A program made the translations under genes and the position numbers. Positions 16,686-24,907 of a stretch of DNA of 54,365 nucleotides are shown here, one piece after another. The notes beneath the pieces were generated by a model. It saw nothing but the letters and a program-made list of their open reading frames with translations. It did not search any database and was not told the DNA's origin. The DNA is taken from the NCBI GenBank assembly GCA_012521815.1, contig JAAYLR010000014.1, positions 1 to 54,365 of the forward strand. The letters are read 5' to 3'. Within the stretch, counting starts at the first letter, position 1. Each line of letters starts with the position of its first letter. This stretch comes from Acidobacteriota bacterium (GTDB taxonomy: Bacteria; Acidobacteriota; Thermoanaerobaculia; Multivoradales; JAGPDF01).

Positions 16686-17871
16686 GCTCGGCGAGCTCCT
16701 GCGTGACGAGATCGAGGAGGGTCCGGGCGATCTCCTCTTTCGGACGCCGCGAGAGGAAGAGCGGTTCGCCCCGGCGCCGGAAGATCGTGACCTCGTTGTC
16801 GGGACTCGCGAAGCCGATCCCCTCGGCGCTCACGTCGTTGGCGACGATGAGGTCGCATCCCTTCCGCTCCAGCTTCGCCAGCGCCTCCCGGGCGAGGTCG
16901 CCGGTTTCGGCGGCGAAGCCGACCCGCAGCGCTCCCGGCGCGGCGGTGGCGAGCTCGGTGAGGATGTCGGGGTTGCGGGCGAGTGCGAGCGGTGCGGGCG
17001 GCGCCTCGCCTTTCTTGATCTTCACGGGCGCGACCGCCGCGGGACGGAAGTCGGCGACCGCGGCGGCCATGACGACGGCGTCGGCATCCGCGGCGGCAGC
17101 GAGCGTCGCCTGGCGCATCTCCGCCGCGGTCTCGACGTCGAGCCGCCGGACCCCGCCGGGGGTCGGCAGCGCGACCGGGCCGGCGATCAGGGTCACGGCG
17201 GCGCCGCGCCCCGCGGCTTCGGCGGCGATCGCGAACCCCATCCGGCCGCTCGACCGGTTCCCGAGGAAACGGACGGGATCGATCGGTTCGTAGGTCGGGC
17301 CGGCGGTGACCACGATCCGGCGGTCCTGCAACGGCCCGGGCCGGAGGGCGGCCGTGATCTCGGCGACGATCTTCGTCGGCTCAGCCATCCTCCCCCAGCC
17401 GCTCTCGCCCGAGGCGAGGGCGCCGTACTCCGGACCGACGATCCGGACCCCCCGGGTTCGCAGGCGCTCGACGTGCTCCTGCACCTGGGGCTGCGCCCAC
17501 ATCCGCCCGTGCATCGCGGGCGCCACGATCCAGGGACCCGCCACGGCGAGCGCCGTGGTCGTGAGCACGTCGCCGGCGATCCCCAGCGAGAGGCGGGCGA
17601 GCAGGTCGGCGGTCGCCGGGGCGACGCAGAGCACCTCCGTCCAGGCCGCGGCGTCGATGTGCTCCTCGCGGCCGCCGGTCCCCGGTTCGAGATACGCCTC
17701 GGTGAGCAGAGGGCGTCCGGAGAGCACCTCGAGCGTCAGCGGGGCGACGAAGGCGGTGGCGTGCCGGGTCGGGCAGCAACAGACCTCGTGCCCGTCACCC
17801 CGCAGGAGGCGCACCAGCTCGGCGGCCTTGTACGCCGCGATGCCGCCTCCGATCCCCAGCAGGACGCGCAT
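16657..17871 (-). CDS. coaBC: Bifunctional phosphopantothenoylcysteine decarboxylase/synthetase
   Basis: Catalyses two consecutive steps of coenzyme A synthesis: CTP-dependent joining of phosphopantothenate to cysteine (CoaB, C-terminal) and FMN-dependent decarboxylation (CoaC, N-terminal). The 404-residue protein has the HFCD flavoprotein start LLGIGGGIAAYKAAELVR, the substrate motif PAMHGRMW (residues 117-124), the CoaB start VVTAGPTYEPIDPVR and FLGNRSSGRMGFA, and AAAVADFRP plus KIKKG in the CTP-binding part. The usual Asn of PxMNxxMW is His here, a variant also known in actinobacteria. It follows rpoZ by 12 bases; gmk-rpoZ-coaBC is a widespread gene order. Confidence 0.96.
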   Translation of the reverse strand: MRVLLGIGGGIAAYKAAELVRLLRGDGHEVCCCPTRHATAFVAPLTLEVLSGRPLLTEAYLEPGTGGREEHIDAAAWTEVLCVAPATADLLARLSLGIAGDVLTTTALAVAGPWIVAPAMHGRMWAQPQVQEHVERLRTRGVRIVGPEYGALASGESGWGRMAEPTKIVAEITAALRPGPLQDRRIVVTAGPTYEPIDPVRFLGNRSSGRMGFAIAAEAAGRGAAVTLIAGPVALPTPGGVRRLDVETAAEMRQATLAAAADADAVVMAAAVADFRPAAVAPVKIKKGEAPPAPLALARNPDILTELATAAPGALRVGFAAETGDLAREALAKLERKGCDLIVANDVSAEGIGFASPDNEVTIFRRRGEPLFLSRRPKEEIARTLLDLVTQELAERGPSPAAGR

Positions 17872-17883
17872 CGGTCCTCGCGC

Positions 17884-18129
17884 TCAGGCCAGCGCGTCGG
17901 GCTGGGCCTCGGCTTCCGTCTCCTCGGCGGGAGGCGCCAGCTCCTCGGGCTGCGGCGGCGGCCCGTAATCCCAGGCGACGAGGTCGTCGGCGAGCTCGGC
18001 CATCGCCGTCCGGGTCGGCTTCGACGAGGGCGGGACCTTTGCCACGGCGCCCCGCATCAGCTGTTCGGCCCGCCGGGCCGCCAGCAGGACGTAACGGAAA
18101 GTACTGTCGACTCGCGGTGGTAGCTCCAT
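17884..18129 (-). CDS. rpoZ: DNA-directed RNA polymerase omega subunit
   Basis: A small subunit that helps assemble beta' and is part of a ppGpp site in some bacteria. The 81-residue protein has the family core LLAARRAEQL (about residues 16-25) and KPTRTAMAEL (about 37-46), followed by an acidic Pro/Glu-rich tail. I chose the ATG at 18129 over the TTG one codon upstream because GGAGAG lies 6 bases before the ATG. It sits between gmk and coaBC, as in many bacteria. Confidence 0.93.
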   Translation of the reverse strand: MELPPRVDSTFRYVLLAARRAEQLMRGAVAKVPPSSKPTRTAMAELADDLVAWDYGPPPQPEELAPPAEETEAEAQPDALA

Positions 18130-18160
18130 CAAAGGCTCTCCTCAGCGCCGCCGGGACCGG

Positions 18161-18799
18161 TCACCGGGCGCCGCCGAGAGCGGTGCGGAAATCGTCCGCG
18201 ATCGCTTCGGCAACCTCCTGCATCCGGGCGCGGCGATGGCGCTTCTCGACGATGATCGCCGCCAGGGTACCGGCGGCGAGCTGCAGATCAGAGTTCACTA
18301 TAACATACTCGTAATCGCGATAACACTCGATTTCTGAGAGAGATAGCGCGAGCCGGCGGGCTCGGGCCCCGGCCTCGTCGGCACCCCTCCCCTCGAGGCG
18401 CCGCCGCAGCTCCGCGTAGGAGGGAGGCAGCACGAAGATCGAGTGGGCCTCCGGCATCCGGAGGCGCAGGCGCGCCGCACCCTGGACGTCGAGGTCGTGG
18501 ACGACGTCGATCCCCTGCGCGAGCCGGGGAAGCACCTCTGCCGCTGCGGTGCCATACCGGTGATCGTAGACCCTGGCCCATTCGAGAAAACGATCCGCTC
18601 GGACCATCTCCTCGAACCGCGCATCGTCGACGAAATGGTAGTCGACGCCATCCCGTTCCCCGGCACGAGGCGGGCGGGTGGTGTGGCTCACCACGAAGGC
18701 GAGCCGCTCGTGACCGAGGTGGGCCCCGAGGGCGTCCATCAGGCTGTTCTTGCCGGCTCCCGAGGGAGCCGAGATGAGAAAGAGCTCGCCCCGCGTCAT
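18161..18799 (-). CDS. gmk: Guanylate kinase, divergent
   Basis: Phosphorylates GMP to GDP. The 212-residue protein has the P-loop region APSGAGKNS (11-19), the GMP-binding SHTTRPPRAGERDG, DYHFV, EWARVYDHRYGT, and DVQGAARLR. Two oddities stand out. The residue after the P-loop Lys is Asn18 (AAC at 18748-18746) where the family has Ser/Thr that helps hold Mg2+; AGC to AAC is a single transition. A stretch near the C-terminal third (about 18288-18345) is AT-rich with codons such as ATA, GTT and TCT that are rare around it. Either natural divergence or sequence error could explain these. The gene is followed by rpoZ after 31 bases. Confidence 0.9.
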   Translation of the reverse strand: MTRGELFLISAPSGAGKNSLMDALGAHLGHERLAFVVSHTTRPPRAGERDGVDYHFVDDARFEEMVRADRFLEWARVYDHRYGTAAAEVLPRLAQGIDVVHDLDVQGAARLRLRMPEAHSIFVLPPSYAELRRRLEGRGADEAGARARRLALSLSEIECYRDYEYVIVNSDLQLAAGTLAAIIVEKRHRRARMQEVAEAIADDFRTALGGAR

Positions 18800-18833
18800 C
18801 GCCTCTCCCCTCCTCCGCGCTTCCTGGTGCGGG

Positions 18834-19716
18834 TCATTCGAGGTTCTGGATCTGTTCGCGCAGCTGTTCGCAGAGCAGCTTCGCCGTGAGGACGTCCTGC
18901 GTGGTCGCGAGATCGCGGCTCTTGGCGCCGATCGTCCCGACCTCGCGCTGCAGCTTCTGGCAGAGGAAGTCGAGCTGCTTGCCCACCGGCCCGGTCGCGG
19001 CGAGCAGCTCGCCGAACCGTTCGAGATGGGCCCGCAGACGATCGAGCTCCTCGCTCACGTCGCTCCGCTCGACGAGGAGTGCCGCCTCCTGGGCGAGCCG
19101 CTCCTCGGCGACCGGGATCTCCGACGCGAGCGTCGCGAGACGCCGTCGGAGCCCCGCGAGGAGCTCCTGACGCAACGCTTCGCGCCGCGAGAAAAGGCGC
19201 TGCGCCAGGGCCTGGAACGCTTCGAGGCGCTGCTCGAGAGCCTTGCGGAGACGCTCGCTCCCCTTCGGCTTCGCGCGCGGCGATCAGGGCGTCCATGGCG
19301 GCCGTGACGGTGTCGCGGAGCAGCCGCTCGGCCCCCTCTCCCCAGCCCTCGTCGCCGGATCCGAACCGCAGGAGCGACGGCAGCCGCAGCAGGTCGCCCG
19401 CGGCGAGCTCACCGGCGATCCAGCCCTTCTCGCGCAGGGTGCCGAGCGCCTGATGGAGCGCCTCGACGGCGGCCTCGTCGAGCGCCAGCGAAACGGCCCG
19501 GTCGCCTTCCGGTTCGATCGCGACCTCGACCTCGACGCGGCCGCGGGCGAGCCGTGCCGCGACCAGTTGGCGCAGCTCCGGCTCCCGTCCGCGCAGCCGT
19601 TCCGGGAGCCTCACCACGACGTCGAGGAAGCGGTGGTTCACGCTCGCCAAACGGACGTGGCAGCGCCATCCTTCGGCGCTGGCGTGAGCCACCCCAGCCC
19701 CGGTCATGCTCCGCAT
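18834..19716 (-). pseudogene. yicC: YicC-family endoribonuclease gene with a frameshift
   Basis: YicC/YloC proteins act as RNA endonucleases (RnhYicC) involved in small RNA turnover. The N-terminal two thirds read in one frame from ATG 19716 (MRSMTGAGVAHAS, then RLPERLRGREPELRQLV), as far as about EAEGER near 19262. The C-terminal third (residues RLRKALEQRLEAFQ to the end, including GPVGKQLDFLCQKLQREVGT) continues in another frame to the stop at 18834. At the junction GAGC occurs twice in tandem (19253-19260); removing one copy joins EGER to LRKALEQRLEA in frame and gives 292 residues, the normal family length. It is preceded by GGAGG at 9 bases and is 1 base after the acyltransferase stop. 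Confidence 0.85.
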
Positions 19717-19717
19717 C

Positions 19718-20419
19718 TCAGGTTCCCTCCTCTCCCGCCGTCTGTCCCGCGTACCGTAGCGCTTCCGCCTCCGCACCGTCGAGGCGCCGGGCGAGCTCGC
19801 CGGCGGCCGCCGCCGGATCCATGCCCCGGGCGACCGGAAAGAGCTCGCCGCAGACGTAATGGACGCAGGCGCCGGGCAGCGGCACCACGAACCGGTCCCA
19901 GCTGCGCAGCCGGCGGCAGCGCGACGCCGCGAGCGCGACCGGAACGATCGGGAAGCCCGTGGCCGCGGCCGCGGCGATCACTCCGGGCTGCACGATCCCG
20001 GCCGGCCCGCGAGGGCCGTCCGGGGTGAAGGCGAGATCGTACCCCTCCCGGGATCTGCGCAGCAGCTCCCGCAGCCCTGCCGCCCCGCCCCGGCTGCTCG
20101 AACCGCGGGCGGAGTCGATGCCGAAGTGCGCCACGGTGCGAGCGATCAGCTCGCCATCGCGGCTCCGACTGACGAGCACCGAGATCCGCTGCCCCCGGTA
20201 GACGTACGGCATCAGCAGCAGGTGGCGGTGCCAGAAGGCGAGGATGAACCGTTCGCCGGCTGCCTCCCGCCGCCGGAGCTCCTCGGCGCCATGGAAACGG
20301 AGGCGGACGGTGGCCCGGATCGCCCGGATCAGGAGTGCCGCGGTTCCGGCCAGCATTCGGGTCGCCAGCTCGGAGCCCTCGCTCCGGTCGGCTGCCCGGG
20401 TGCCCGCCACGCCCGTCAT
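19718..20419 (-). CDS. DUF374-type lysophospholipid acyltransferase family protein
   Basis: A 233-residue inner-membrane-associated protein of the LPLAT superfamily, DUF374 branch. It resembles the KDO2-lipid IVA acyltransferases in architecture: N-terminal hydrophobic helix (about 22-40), catalytic-type FWHRHLLLMPY (about 62-72), SRSRDGELIA, RGSSSRGGAAGLRELL and TPDGPRGPAGI. It probably adds an acyl chain to lipid A or a phospholipid; the substrate is inferred from its position directly after msbA and lpxB. The start overlaps the msbA stop (ATGA), and yicC follows after 1 base. Confidence 0.88.
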   Translation of the reverse strand: MTGVAGTRAADRSEGSELATRMLAGTAALLIRAIRATVRLRFHGAEELRRREAAGERFILAFWHRHLLLMPYVYRGQRISVLVSRSRDGELIARTVAHFGIDSARGSSSRGGAAGLRELLRRSREGYDLAFTPDGPRGPAGIVQPGVIAAAAATGFPIVPVALAASRCRRLRSWDRFVVPLPGACVHYVCGELFPVARGMDPAAAAGELARRLDGAEAEALRYAGQTAGEEGT

Positions 20420-22299
20420 TCGTGGAACTGGAGGTCGTGGAGACGCCGGTAGAGGCCGCCGCGCGCGAGCATCTCCTGGTGGCTCCCCTGCTCCACGATC
20501 TCGCCGCGATCCATGACCACGATCCGGTCGGCGCTCTGGATCGTGGTCAGGCGGTGGGCGATGACGAGCGTCGTGCGCCCGCGCACGAGGTTCGCGAGCG
20601 CCTTCTGCACCAGCGCCTCCGACTCCATGTCGAGCTGCGAGGTCGCCTCGTCGAGGATCAGGACGGGAGCGTCCTTGAGCAGCGCCCGGGCGATCGCGAG
20701 CCGCTGTCGCTGGCCTCCCGACAGGCTCATCCCCCCTTCCCCGATCCGGGTGTCGTACCCCTGGGGCATCGCCAGGATGAACTCGTCGGCGAACGCCGCC
20801 CGCGCGGCCTCCCGCACCTTATCCAACGGGAGATCGGCGCGGCCGTAGGCGATGTTGTTGCGGATGGTGTCGTCGAAGAGGTAGGTCTCCTGGGTGACGA
20901 GGCCGATCCCGCCTCGCAGGCTCGCGAGGGTGAGATCGCGGATGTCCGTGCCGTCGATCGCCACCCGACCTTCGGTGACGTCGTAGAAGCGCGGCAGGAG
21001 GCTCGCCAGCGTCGACTTGCCGGCGCCGGAAGCGCCGACCAGCGCGACGGTCTCTCCTCGCCGGATCGGGAGCGAGACGCCGCGCAGCACCTCCTCCCCT
21101 TCGCGGTACGCGAAGCGGACGTCCTCGAAGGCGAGGGTCTCGAACGTCCCGTCCCAGTCACGGGCTCCGGGGCGGTCCACGATGTCGATCGGCACCTGGA
21201 AGAGTGACCGGGCCCGCTGCACGGCAGCGAGCGACTGCTGGACGACGAGGTTCACCCGGTTCAGTTTGCGGATCGGGTCGTAGAGCATCAGGAGGTTGAC
21301 GAGGAAGGACAAGAACCCGGCCGTGGACATGCCGCCGGCGCGGATCGTCTTCCCCGCCCAGGCGAAGAGGAGCGCGGCTCCCAGCACCGCCACCGACTCG
21401 ACGACCGGGCTCGAGAGGTTGGCGAAGAGCTGGCCGCGCAGGGTGACTCGCAGGTGGCTGCGGGTCACCTCGGCGAAGCGCCGGTTCTCGAACTCCTCCA
21501 TGCCGAACGCCTTGACCACCCGGTGGCCACGCACCGCCTCGGCGACGAGGTTCGAAAGGTCGGCCATCCGCTCCTGGGAGCGATGGGTGGTGTGGCGCAG
21601 GCCGCGCCCGAAGCGGACGATCGGGTAGATCACGGCCGGTGCTCCGATGAGGCAGACGGCGGCCAGCCGGGAGTTCTTCGAGAAGAGGACCCAGAGGAGC
21701 ACCACCAGCGTGAGCGACTGCTGGAAGAGGTCGGCGATCCGGTTGGAGATCGCGGTCTGGATCACCGCGATGTCGCTCACGATGCGGCTGATCACCTCGC
21801 CGCTCGCGTGGCGGGCGTGGAAGCTGCTCGACTGCGCGAGGACCCGCCGGAAGAGATCGTTGCGCAGGGCGTTCGTCCCCCGCAGTCCGAACTCCTGGAA
21901 GGCGTAGGCGTTGACGAAGTCGGAGAACGCCCGCACGAGGAAGAGGAGGAGGAAGAGGGCCGGGATGAAGTAGACCACCCGGGCGTCGTCGATCCCGAAC
22001 CGCGCGCGCAGCCAGAAGAAGCCGCGATCGAAGGAGCGCTTAAGCCAGAGCCGGGCCCGGTGCTTGAGCTCCTGCGCTGCCACCGCCGACTCCTGATCCG
22101 GCTCCTCCGCCTTCCCGAGCCCGACCAGCTTCACCTGCTCCGGCATCTCTTCGCCGGAGGCCATGAGGACCTCCCCGAAGAGCGGCTCGATCAGATAGAC
22201 CAGCGAGACCGTCGAGCTGGCGTAGAAGAGGGTCGCCAGGACGGCGAGCGCCGCCCAGCCGAAGTAACGCCGGAAATACCGGAAGAGGAAGGAGAACAC
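20416..22299 (-). CDS. msbA: Lipid A export ABC transporter MsbA
   Basis: A half-transporter flippase moving lipid A-core across the inner membrane. The 627-residue protein has an ABC type 1 exporter membrane domain (about 10-350, six helices, with an inserted charged stretch near 50-85) and a nucleotide-binding domain (about 375-615): Walker A VGASGAGKST, signature [15 protein letters not shown], Walker B VLILDEATSQLD and switch His in IAHRLTT. The insertion after TM1 makes it longer than E. coli MsbA (582). GTG start with GGAGC upstream, 4 bases after lpxB. The pairing with lpxB and the DUF374 gene supports the lipid A role over a drug exporter. Confidence 0.92.
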   Translation of the reverse strand: MFSFLFRYFRRYFGWAALAVLATLFYASSTVSLVYLIEPLFGEVLMASGEEMPEQVKLVGLGKAEEPDQESAVAAQELKHRARLWLKRSFDRGFFWLRARFGIDDARVVYFIPALFLLLFLVRAFSDFVNAYAFQEFGLRGTNALRNDLFRRVLAQSSSFHARHASGEVISRIVSDIAVIQTAISNRIADLFQQSLTLVVLLWVLFSKNSRLAAVCLIGAPAVIYPIVRFGRGLRHTTHRSQERMADLSNLVAEAVRGHRVVKAFGMEEFENRRFAEVTRSHLRVTLRGQLFANLSSPVVESVAVLGAALLFAWAGKTIRAGGMSTAGFLSFLVNLLMLYDPIRKLNRVNLVVQQSLAAVQRARSLFQVPIDIVDRPGARDWDGTFETLAFEDVRFAYREGEEVLRGVSLPIRRGETVALVGASGAGKSTLASLLPRFYDVTEGRVAIDGTDIRDLTLASLRGGIGLVTQETYLFDDTIRNNIAYGRADLPLDKVREAARAAFADEFILAMPQGYDTRIGEGGMSLSGGQRQRLAIARALLKDAPVLILDEATSQLDMESEALVQKALANLVRGRTTLVIAHRLTTIQSADRIVVMDRGEIVEQGSHQEMLARGGLYRRLHDLQFHE

Positions 22300-22303
22300 C
22301 GTC

Positions 22304-23443
22304 TCAGCTCCATCCGGCGGCGCGCAGGCGTGCCGCCACCCTCTCCGCCGCGCGCCGGGCCGCCCCGGGTGCGCCCAGGCGGGGCCGCAGCCCGGCGAGA
22401 TCGGCGCTCATCCGGACCCGCCGCTCGTGGTCGGTGAGCAGGCCGGCGGCGGCCTCTGCGAGCGACTCGGCCCGAACCTGCCCCTGGAGCAGCTCGGGGA
22501 CGACCTTCCGGCCGAGCACGAGGTTCACGAGGCTGAAGTTTGGCAGCTTCACGAGCAGGCGGGCGAGGAACATCGAGCTCGGAGCGAGTCGGTAGACCAC
22601 GATCATCGGGGTGCGCAGGAGTCCGACCTCGAGAGTGGCGGTGCCCGAGGCGCAGAAAGCGAGGTCGCTCGCCGCGATCTCCTCGAACCGGTTCGCGGTG
22701 ACGAGCGGCAGGTCGAGCCCTGCCCGCTCCATGTGGGCGGCGAGCCAGGAACCCTCCACCGAGGGGGCTTGCACGATCCGCGCCGTTACCGGGAGGCGCT
22801 CGCGCAGGAGGCGCACTGCCCCGAGCATCGCCGGCAGGAGGTGATCGATCTCGCTCCGCCGGGAGCCGGGCAGCAGGGCGAGGCGGAGCGGCTCCGCCGG
22901 CGAGGGCGAACGCTCGAGACGCGGCACGAGCGGTGGCACCTCGTCGATCAGCGGGTGGCCGACGTGATGGGCGGTCACGCCGTGCGCCCGGAAGAAGCTC
23001 TCCTCGAACGCGAAGAGGACGAGCAGCTCGTCGACCGTGCGGCGGATCTTCCGCACCCGTCCCCGCCGCCAGGCCCAGACCTGGGGGCTGATGTAGTAGA
23101 TGACGGGGATTCCGCGCCGGTGGAGCGCACCGGCGAGGCGGAGGTTGAACTCCGCGAAATCGACCAGGACGGCGGCCGCCGGGCGGGAGCGTTCCGCCTC
23201 CCGGAGAATCGCCCGGAAGATCTCGCGCGCCCGCCGCAGGACCCGGAGCGCCTCGCGAACCCCGACGACCGCGACCTCCCGGCTCTCGGCGAGCTGCTCC
23301 TGGCCGGCCGCCGCGAGCTCCTCGCCGCCCAGACCGAAAGCCCGGAACTCCGGCACGAGAGGACGCAGCTCCGCGAGGAGCCGGGCCGCGTGGAGGTCAC
23401 CCGACGCCTCGCCGGCGACGAGCAACAACGATCGATCGGTCAC
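22304..23443 (-). CDS. lpxB: Lipid-A-disaccharide synthase
   Basis: A GT19 glycosyltransferase joining UDP-diacylglucosamine and lipid X to form the lipid A disaccharide at the cytoplasmic side of the inner membrane. The 379-residue protein shows the family motifs VAGEASGDLHAARLL (N-terminus), FGLGGEEL, VLVDFAEFNLRLA, YYISPQVWAW, HVGHPLIDE, LLPGSRRSEI and ASGTATLEVGLLRTPMIVVYR. Length fits (E. coli 382). The GTG start overlaps the stop of the 64-residue membrane protein (GTGA). lpxB-msbA-acyltransferase form one operon. Confidence 0.97.
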   Translation of the reverse strand: MTDRSLLLVAGEASGDLHAARLLAELRPLVPEFRAFGLGGEELAAAGQEQLAESREVAVVGVREALRVLRRAREIFRAILREAERSRPAAAVLVDFAEFNLRLAGALHRRGIPVIYYISPQVWAWRRGRVRKIRRTVDELLVLFAFEESFFRAHGVTAHHVGHPLIDEVPPLVPRLERSPSPAEPLRLALLPGSRRSEIDHLLPAMLGAVRLLRERLPVTARIVQAPSVEGSWLAAHMERAGLDLPLVTANRFEEIAASDLAFCASGTATLEVGLLRTPMIVVYRLAPSSMFLARLLVKLPNFSLVNLVLGRKVVPELLQGQVRAESLAEAAAGLLTDHERRVRMSADLAGLRPRLGAPGAARRAAERVAARLRAAGWS

Positions 23444-23634
23444 GGGAACGGCGCTGGAGGACCGGCCGGGAAGGGGTACATGAGCCAGCCGAGCAGCAAC
23501 GCGCCACCGAGGAGGCTGAAGAAGATCTGGGAGAAGAGGATCAGGCGTTCGCGCGGGGTGCGCTTCCAGAGCAGGGCGAAGAAGAGCCCGGTCTGGAAGG
23601 CGTAGAGGCTCATGAGGAGGAGGTGGCTGACCAT
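23440..23634 (-). CDS. Small two-helix membrane protein
   Basis: I do not recognise a family. The 64-residue product has two hydrophobic helices (about 3-22 and 31-53) separated by a basic turn (WKRTPRER), and a Pro-rich end. It has a good ribosome site (AAGGAG 7 bases before the ATG), starts 4 bases after the preceding gene and overlaps lpxB by 4 bases, so it is very likely translated. The position suggests an envelope role, perhaps with lipid A synthesis; this is guesswork. Confidence 0.7.
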   Translation of the reverse strand: MVSHLLLMSLYAFQTGLFFALLWKRTPRERLILFSQIFFSLLGGALLLGWLMYPFPAGPPAPFP

Positions 23635-23638
23635 CGGC

Positions 23639-24019
23639 TCACTCCTTCCGGCCGCTCCCGATGTCCCAGACGTCGAACAGGAGCATCAGGTTCATGAGAC
23701 CGGCGGAGAGGAGGAAGACGGAGCCGTATTCGTAGCCCGGTGCGTACGGGTCACCGGTGAACCCGAGGCCGACCCGCAGCACGAAGTACGGCGCGCCCGA
23801 CGCAGCCACCGCCAGCGTCGCGAGGAGGCTGAGAGGCTGTCCGGGCTGGATGCCGAACAGGTTGCCGTGGAGCAGCGCCCCGATCGTGGCGGAGCCCGCT
23901 ACCAGCGCAAAGAAGGCGAGCCCGCGCCCGCGCCGGCCGAGCGCGAAATGCCCGCTTCCCGGCACCAGCCAGGCGCCGGCGATCAGCGGCACGAGGCGCC
24001 ACGGCGGCCAGGCGCTCAC
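23639..24019 (-). CDS. Small integral membrane protein (DUF6677-like)
   Basis: A 126-residue protein with about four hydrophobic segments (near 8-22, 31-50, 62-80 and 100-118). The start LIAGAWLVPGSGHFALGRRGRG, trimmed to its core WLVPGSGHF, recalls TM2/DUF6677-like proteins that begin with a Gly-rich P-G-x-G-H motif. Function unknown. The GTG at 24019 overlaps the HIT-protein stop (GTGA), and this decides the start; the longer open frame has no membrane or family signal. Confidence 0.65.
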   Translation of the reverse strand: MSAWPPWRLVPLIAGAWLVPGSGHFALGRRGRGLAFFALVAGSATIGALLHGNLFGIQPGQPLSLLATLAVAASGAPYFVLRVGLGFTGDPYAPGYEYGSVFLLSAGLMNLMLLFDVWDIGSGRKE

Positions 24020-24531
24020 CGGCGGCTCTCTCCGGGTCCGAGGGCGCAGAAGACCTCGCGAATCCGCCGCCAGGAAGTCGCCGGCTCTTCGGGGACGAGC
24101 CGGGTCTCCGCGACCACCGACATGAAGTTCGTATCCCCGTTCCAGCGGGGTACGAGGTGGAGGTGGAAATGTCCCGGCAACCCGGCGCCGGCGCAGGTGC
24201 CGAGGTTCATGCCGAGGTTCATCCCGTGGGGGGCGTAGAGCCGCTCCAGCGCCTCCTGGGCGCGCAGCACGACCTCCCAGAGCTCGGCGCGCTCCGCCGC
24301 GTCGCTCCCGGCCGGGGTGGCGTGGTGCCGCCGGGGCGCCACGAGCAGATGGCCGTTCGAGTACGGGTGGCGGTTGACGACGACCAGATGGTGGGGCGTG
24401 CGCGCCACTACCAGTCGGGCCTCCTCCTCCGTCTCGTCGCAGGCGGCCGCTTCGCAGAGGAAGCAGCCCGCCGGCTGGGAGGCGGCGGCGGTGATGTATT
24501 CGTACCGCCAGGGAGTGAAGAGAGTGGGCAT
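24016..24531 (-). CDS. HIT-family nucleotide hydrolase/phosphorylase
   Basis: A histidine-triad protein of 171 residues, probably hydrolysing or phosphorolysing dinucleoside polyphosphates (Ap4A) or AMP-lysine type bonds. The N-terminus FTPWRYEYI and CFLCEAAA are typical of the Ap4A phosphorylase-like HIT branch; NRHPYSNGHLLVAPRRH is the strand-helix part, and the triad is GHFHLHLVPRW (about residues 120-130). It follows the HU gene by 15 bases and is coupled to the DUF6677-like gene. Confidence 0.88.
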   Translation of the reverse strand: MPTLFTPWRYEYITAAASQPAGCFLCEAAACDETEEEARLVVARTPHHLVVVNRHPYSNGHLLVAPRRHHATPAGSDAAERAELWEVVLRAQEALERLYAPHGMNLGMNLGTCAGAGLPGHFHLHLVPRWNGDTNFMSVVAETRLVPEEPATSWRRIREVFCALGPGESRR

Positions 24532-24546
24532 CGGCCTCGCCGTTCC

Positions 24547-24849
24547 TCAGGGCTCCCCGGCATTGATGGTGGCGCGCAGCTCCTTGCCCGGCTTGAAGTA
24601 CGGGATCCGTTTCGGCGGCACCGCCACCCGCTCTCCGGTCTTCGGGTTGCGGCCGATCCGGGCGCCGCGCTGGCGGATCCGGAAGCTGCCGAAACCGCGC
24701 AGCTCCACCTTCTCGCCGTCGCGCAGGGAGTCGACGATGGTGTCGAAGAAGGTGTTGACGACCTGCTCGGCCTGCTTCTTGCTGAGCTGGGCGACGCGCG
24801 CCACCTCCTCGACGAGGTCTGCCTTCGTCATTCCCTCGCGTTCGGCCAC
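24547..24849 (-). CDS. HU/IHF-family DNA-binding protein
   Basis: A 100-residue nucleoid-associated protein that bends DNA. It shows the family core MTKADLVEEVARVA, GEKVELRGFGSFRIRQRGAR, and the beta-arm GRNPKTGERVAVPPKRIPYF, with Pro at the intercalation site. GKELRATIN ends the fold. The GRNPKTG and KxIPxFKPGK parts look closer to IHF than HU. I kept the GTG at 24849 because GGGGGAGAGG lies about 5 bases upstream; the internal ATG at 24831 has GAGGGA touching it, which is too close. It is next to rpsA, as ihfB is in E. coli. Confidence 0.92.
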   Translation of the reverse strand: MAEREGMTKADLVEEVARVAQLSKKQAEQVVNTFFDTIVDSLRDGEKVELRGFGSFRIRQRGARIGRNPKTGERVAVPPKRIPYFKPGKELRATINAGEP

Positions 24850-24878
24850 GGCGCCTCTCCCCCGGTCGGGTCAACTGG

Positions 24879-24901
24879 CGGGCGGGCGCGGAACCCGCCC
24901 G
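24879..24901 (-). terminator. Hairpin after rpsA
   Basis: An 8-bp GC stem (CGGGCGGG/CCCGCCCG on the minus strand) with a 7-base loop lies in the 58-base gap between rpsA and the HU/IHF gene. No U run follows. It may reduce read-through or protect the rpsA 3' end. Confidence 0.5.
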
Positions 24902-24907
24902 GACTCC

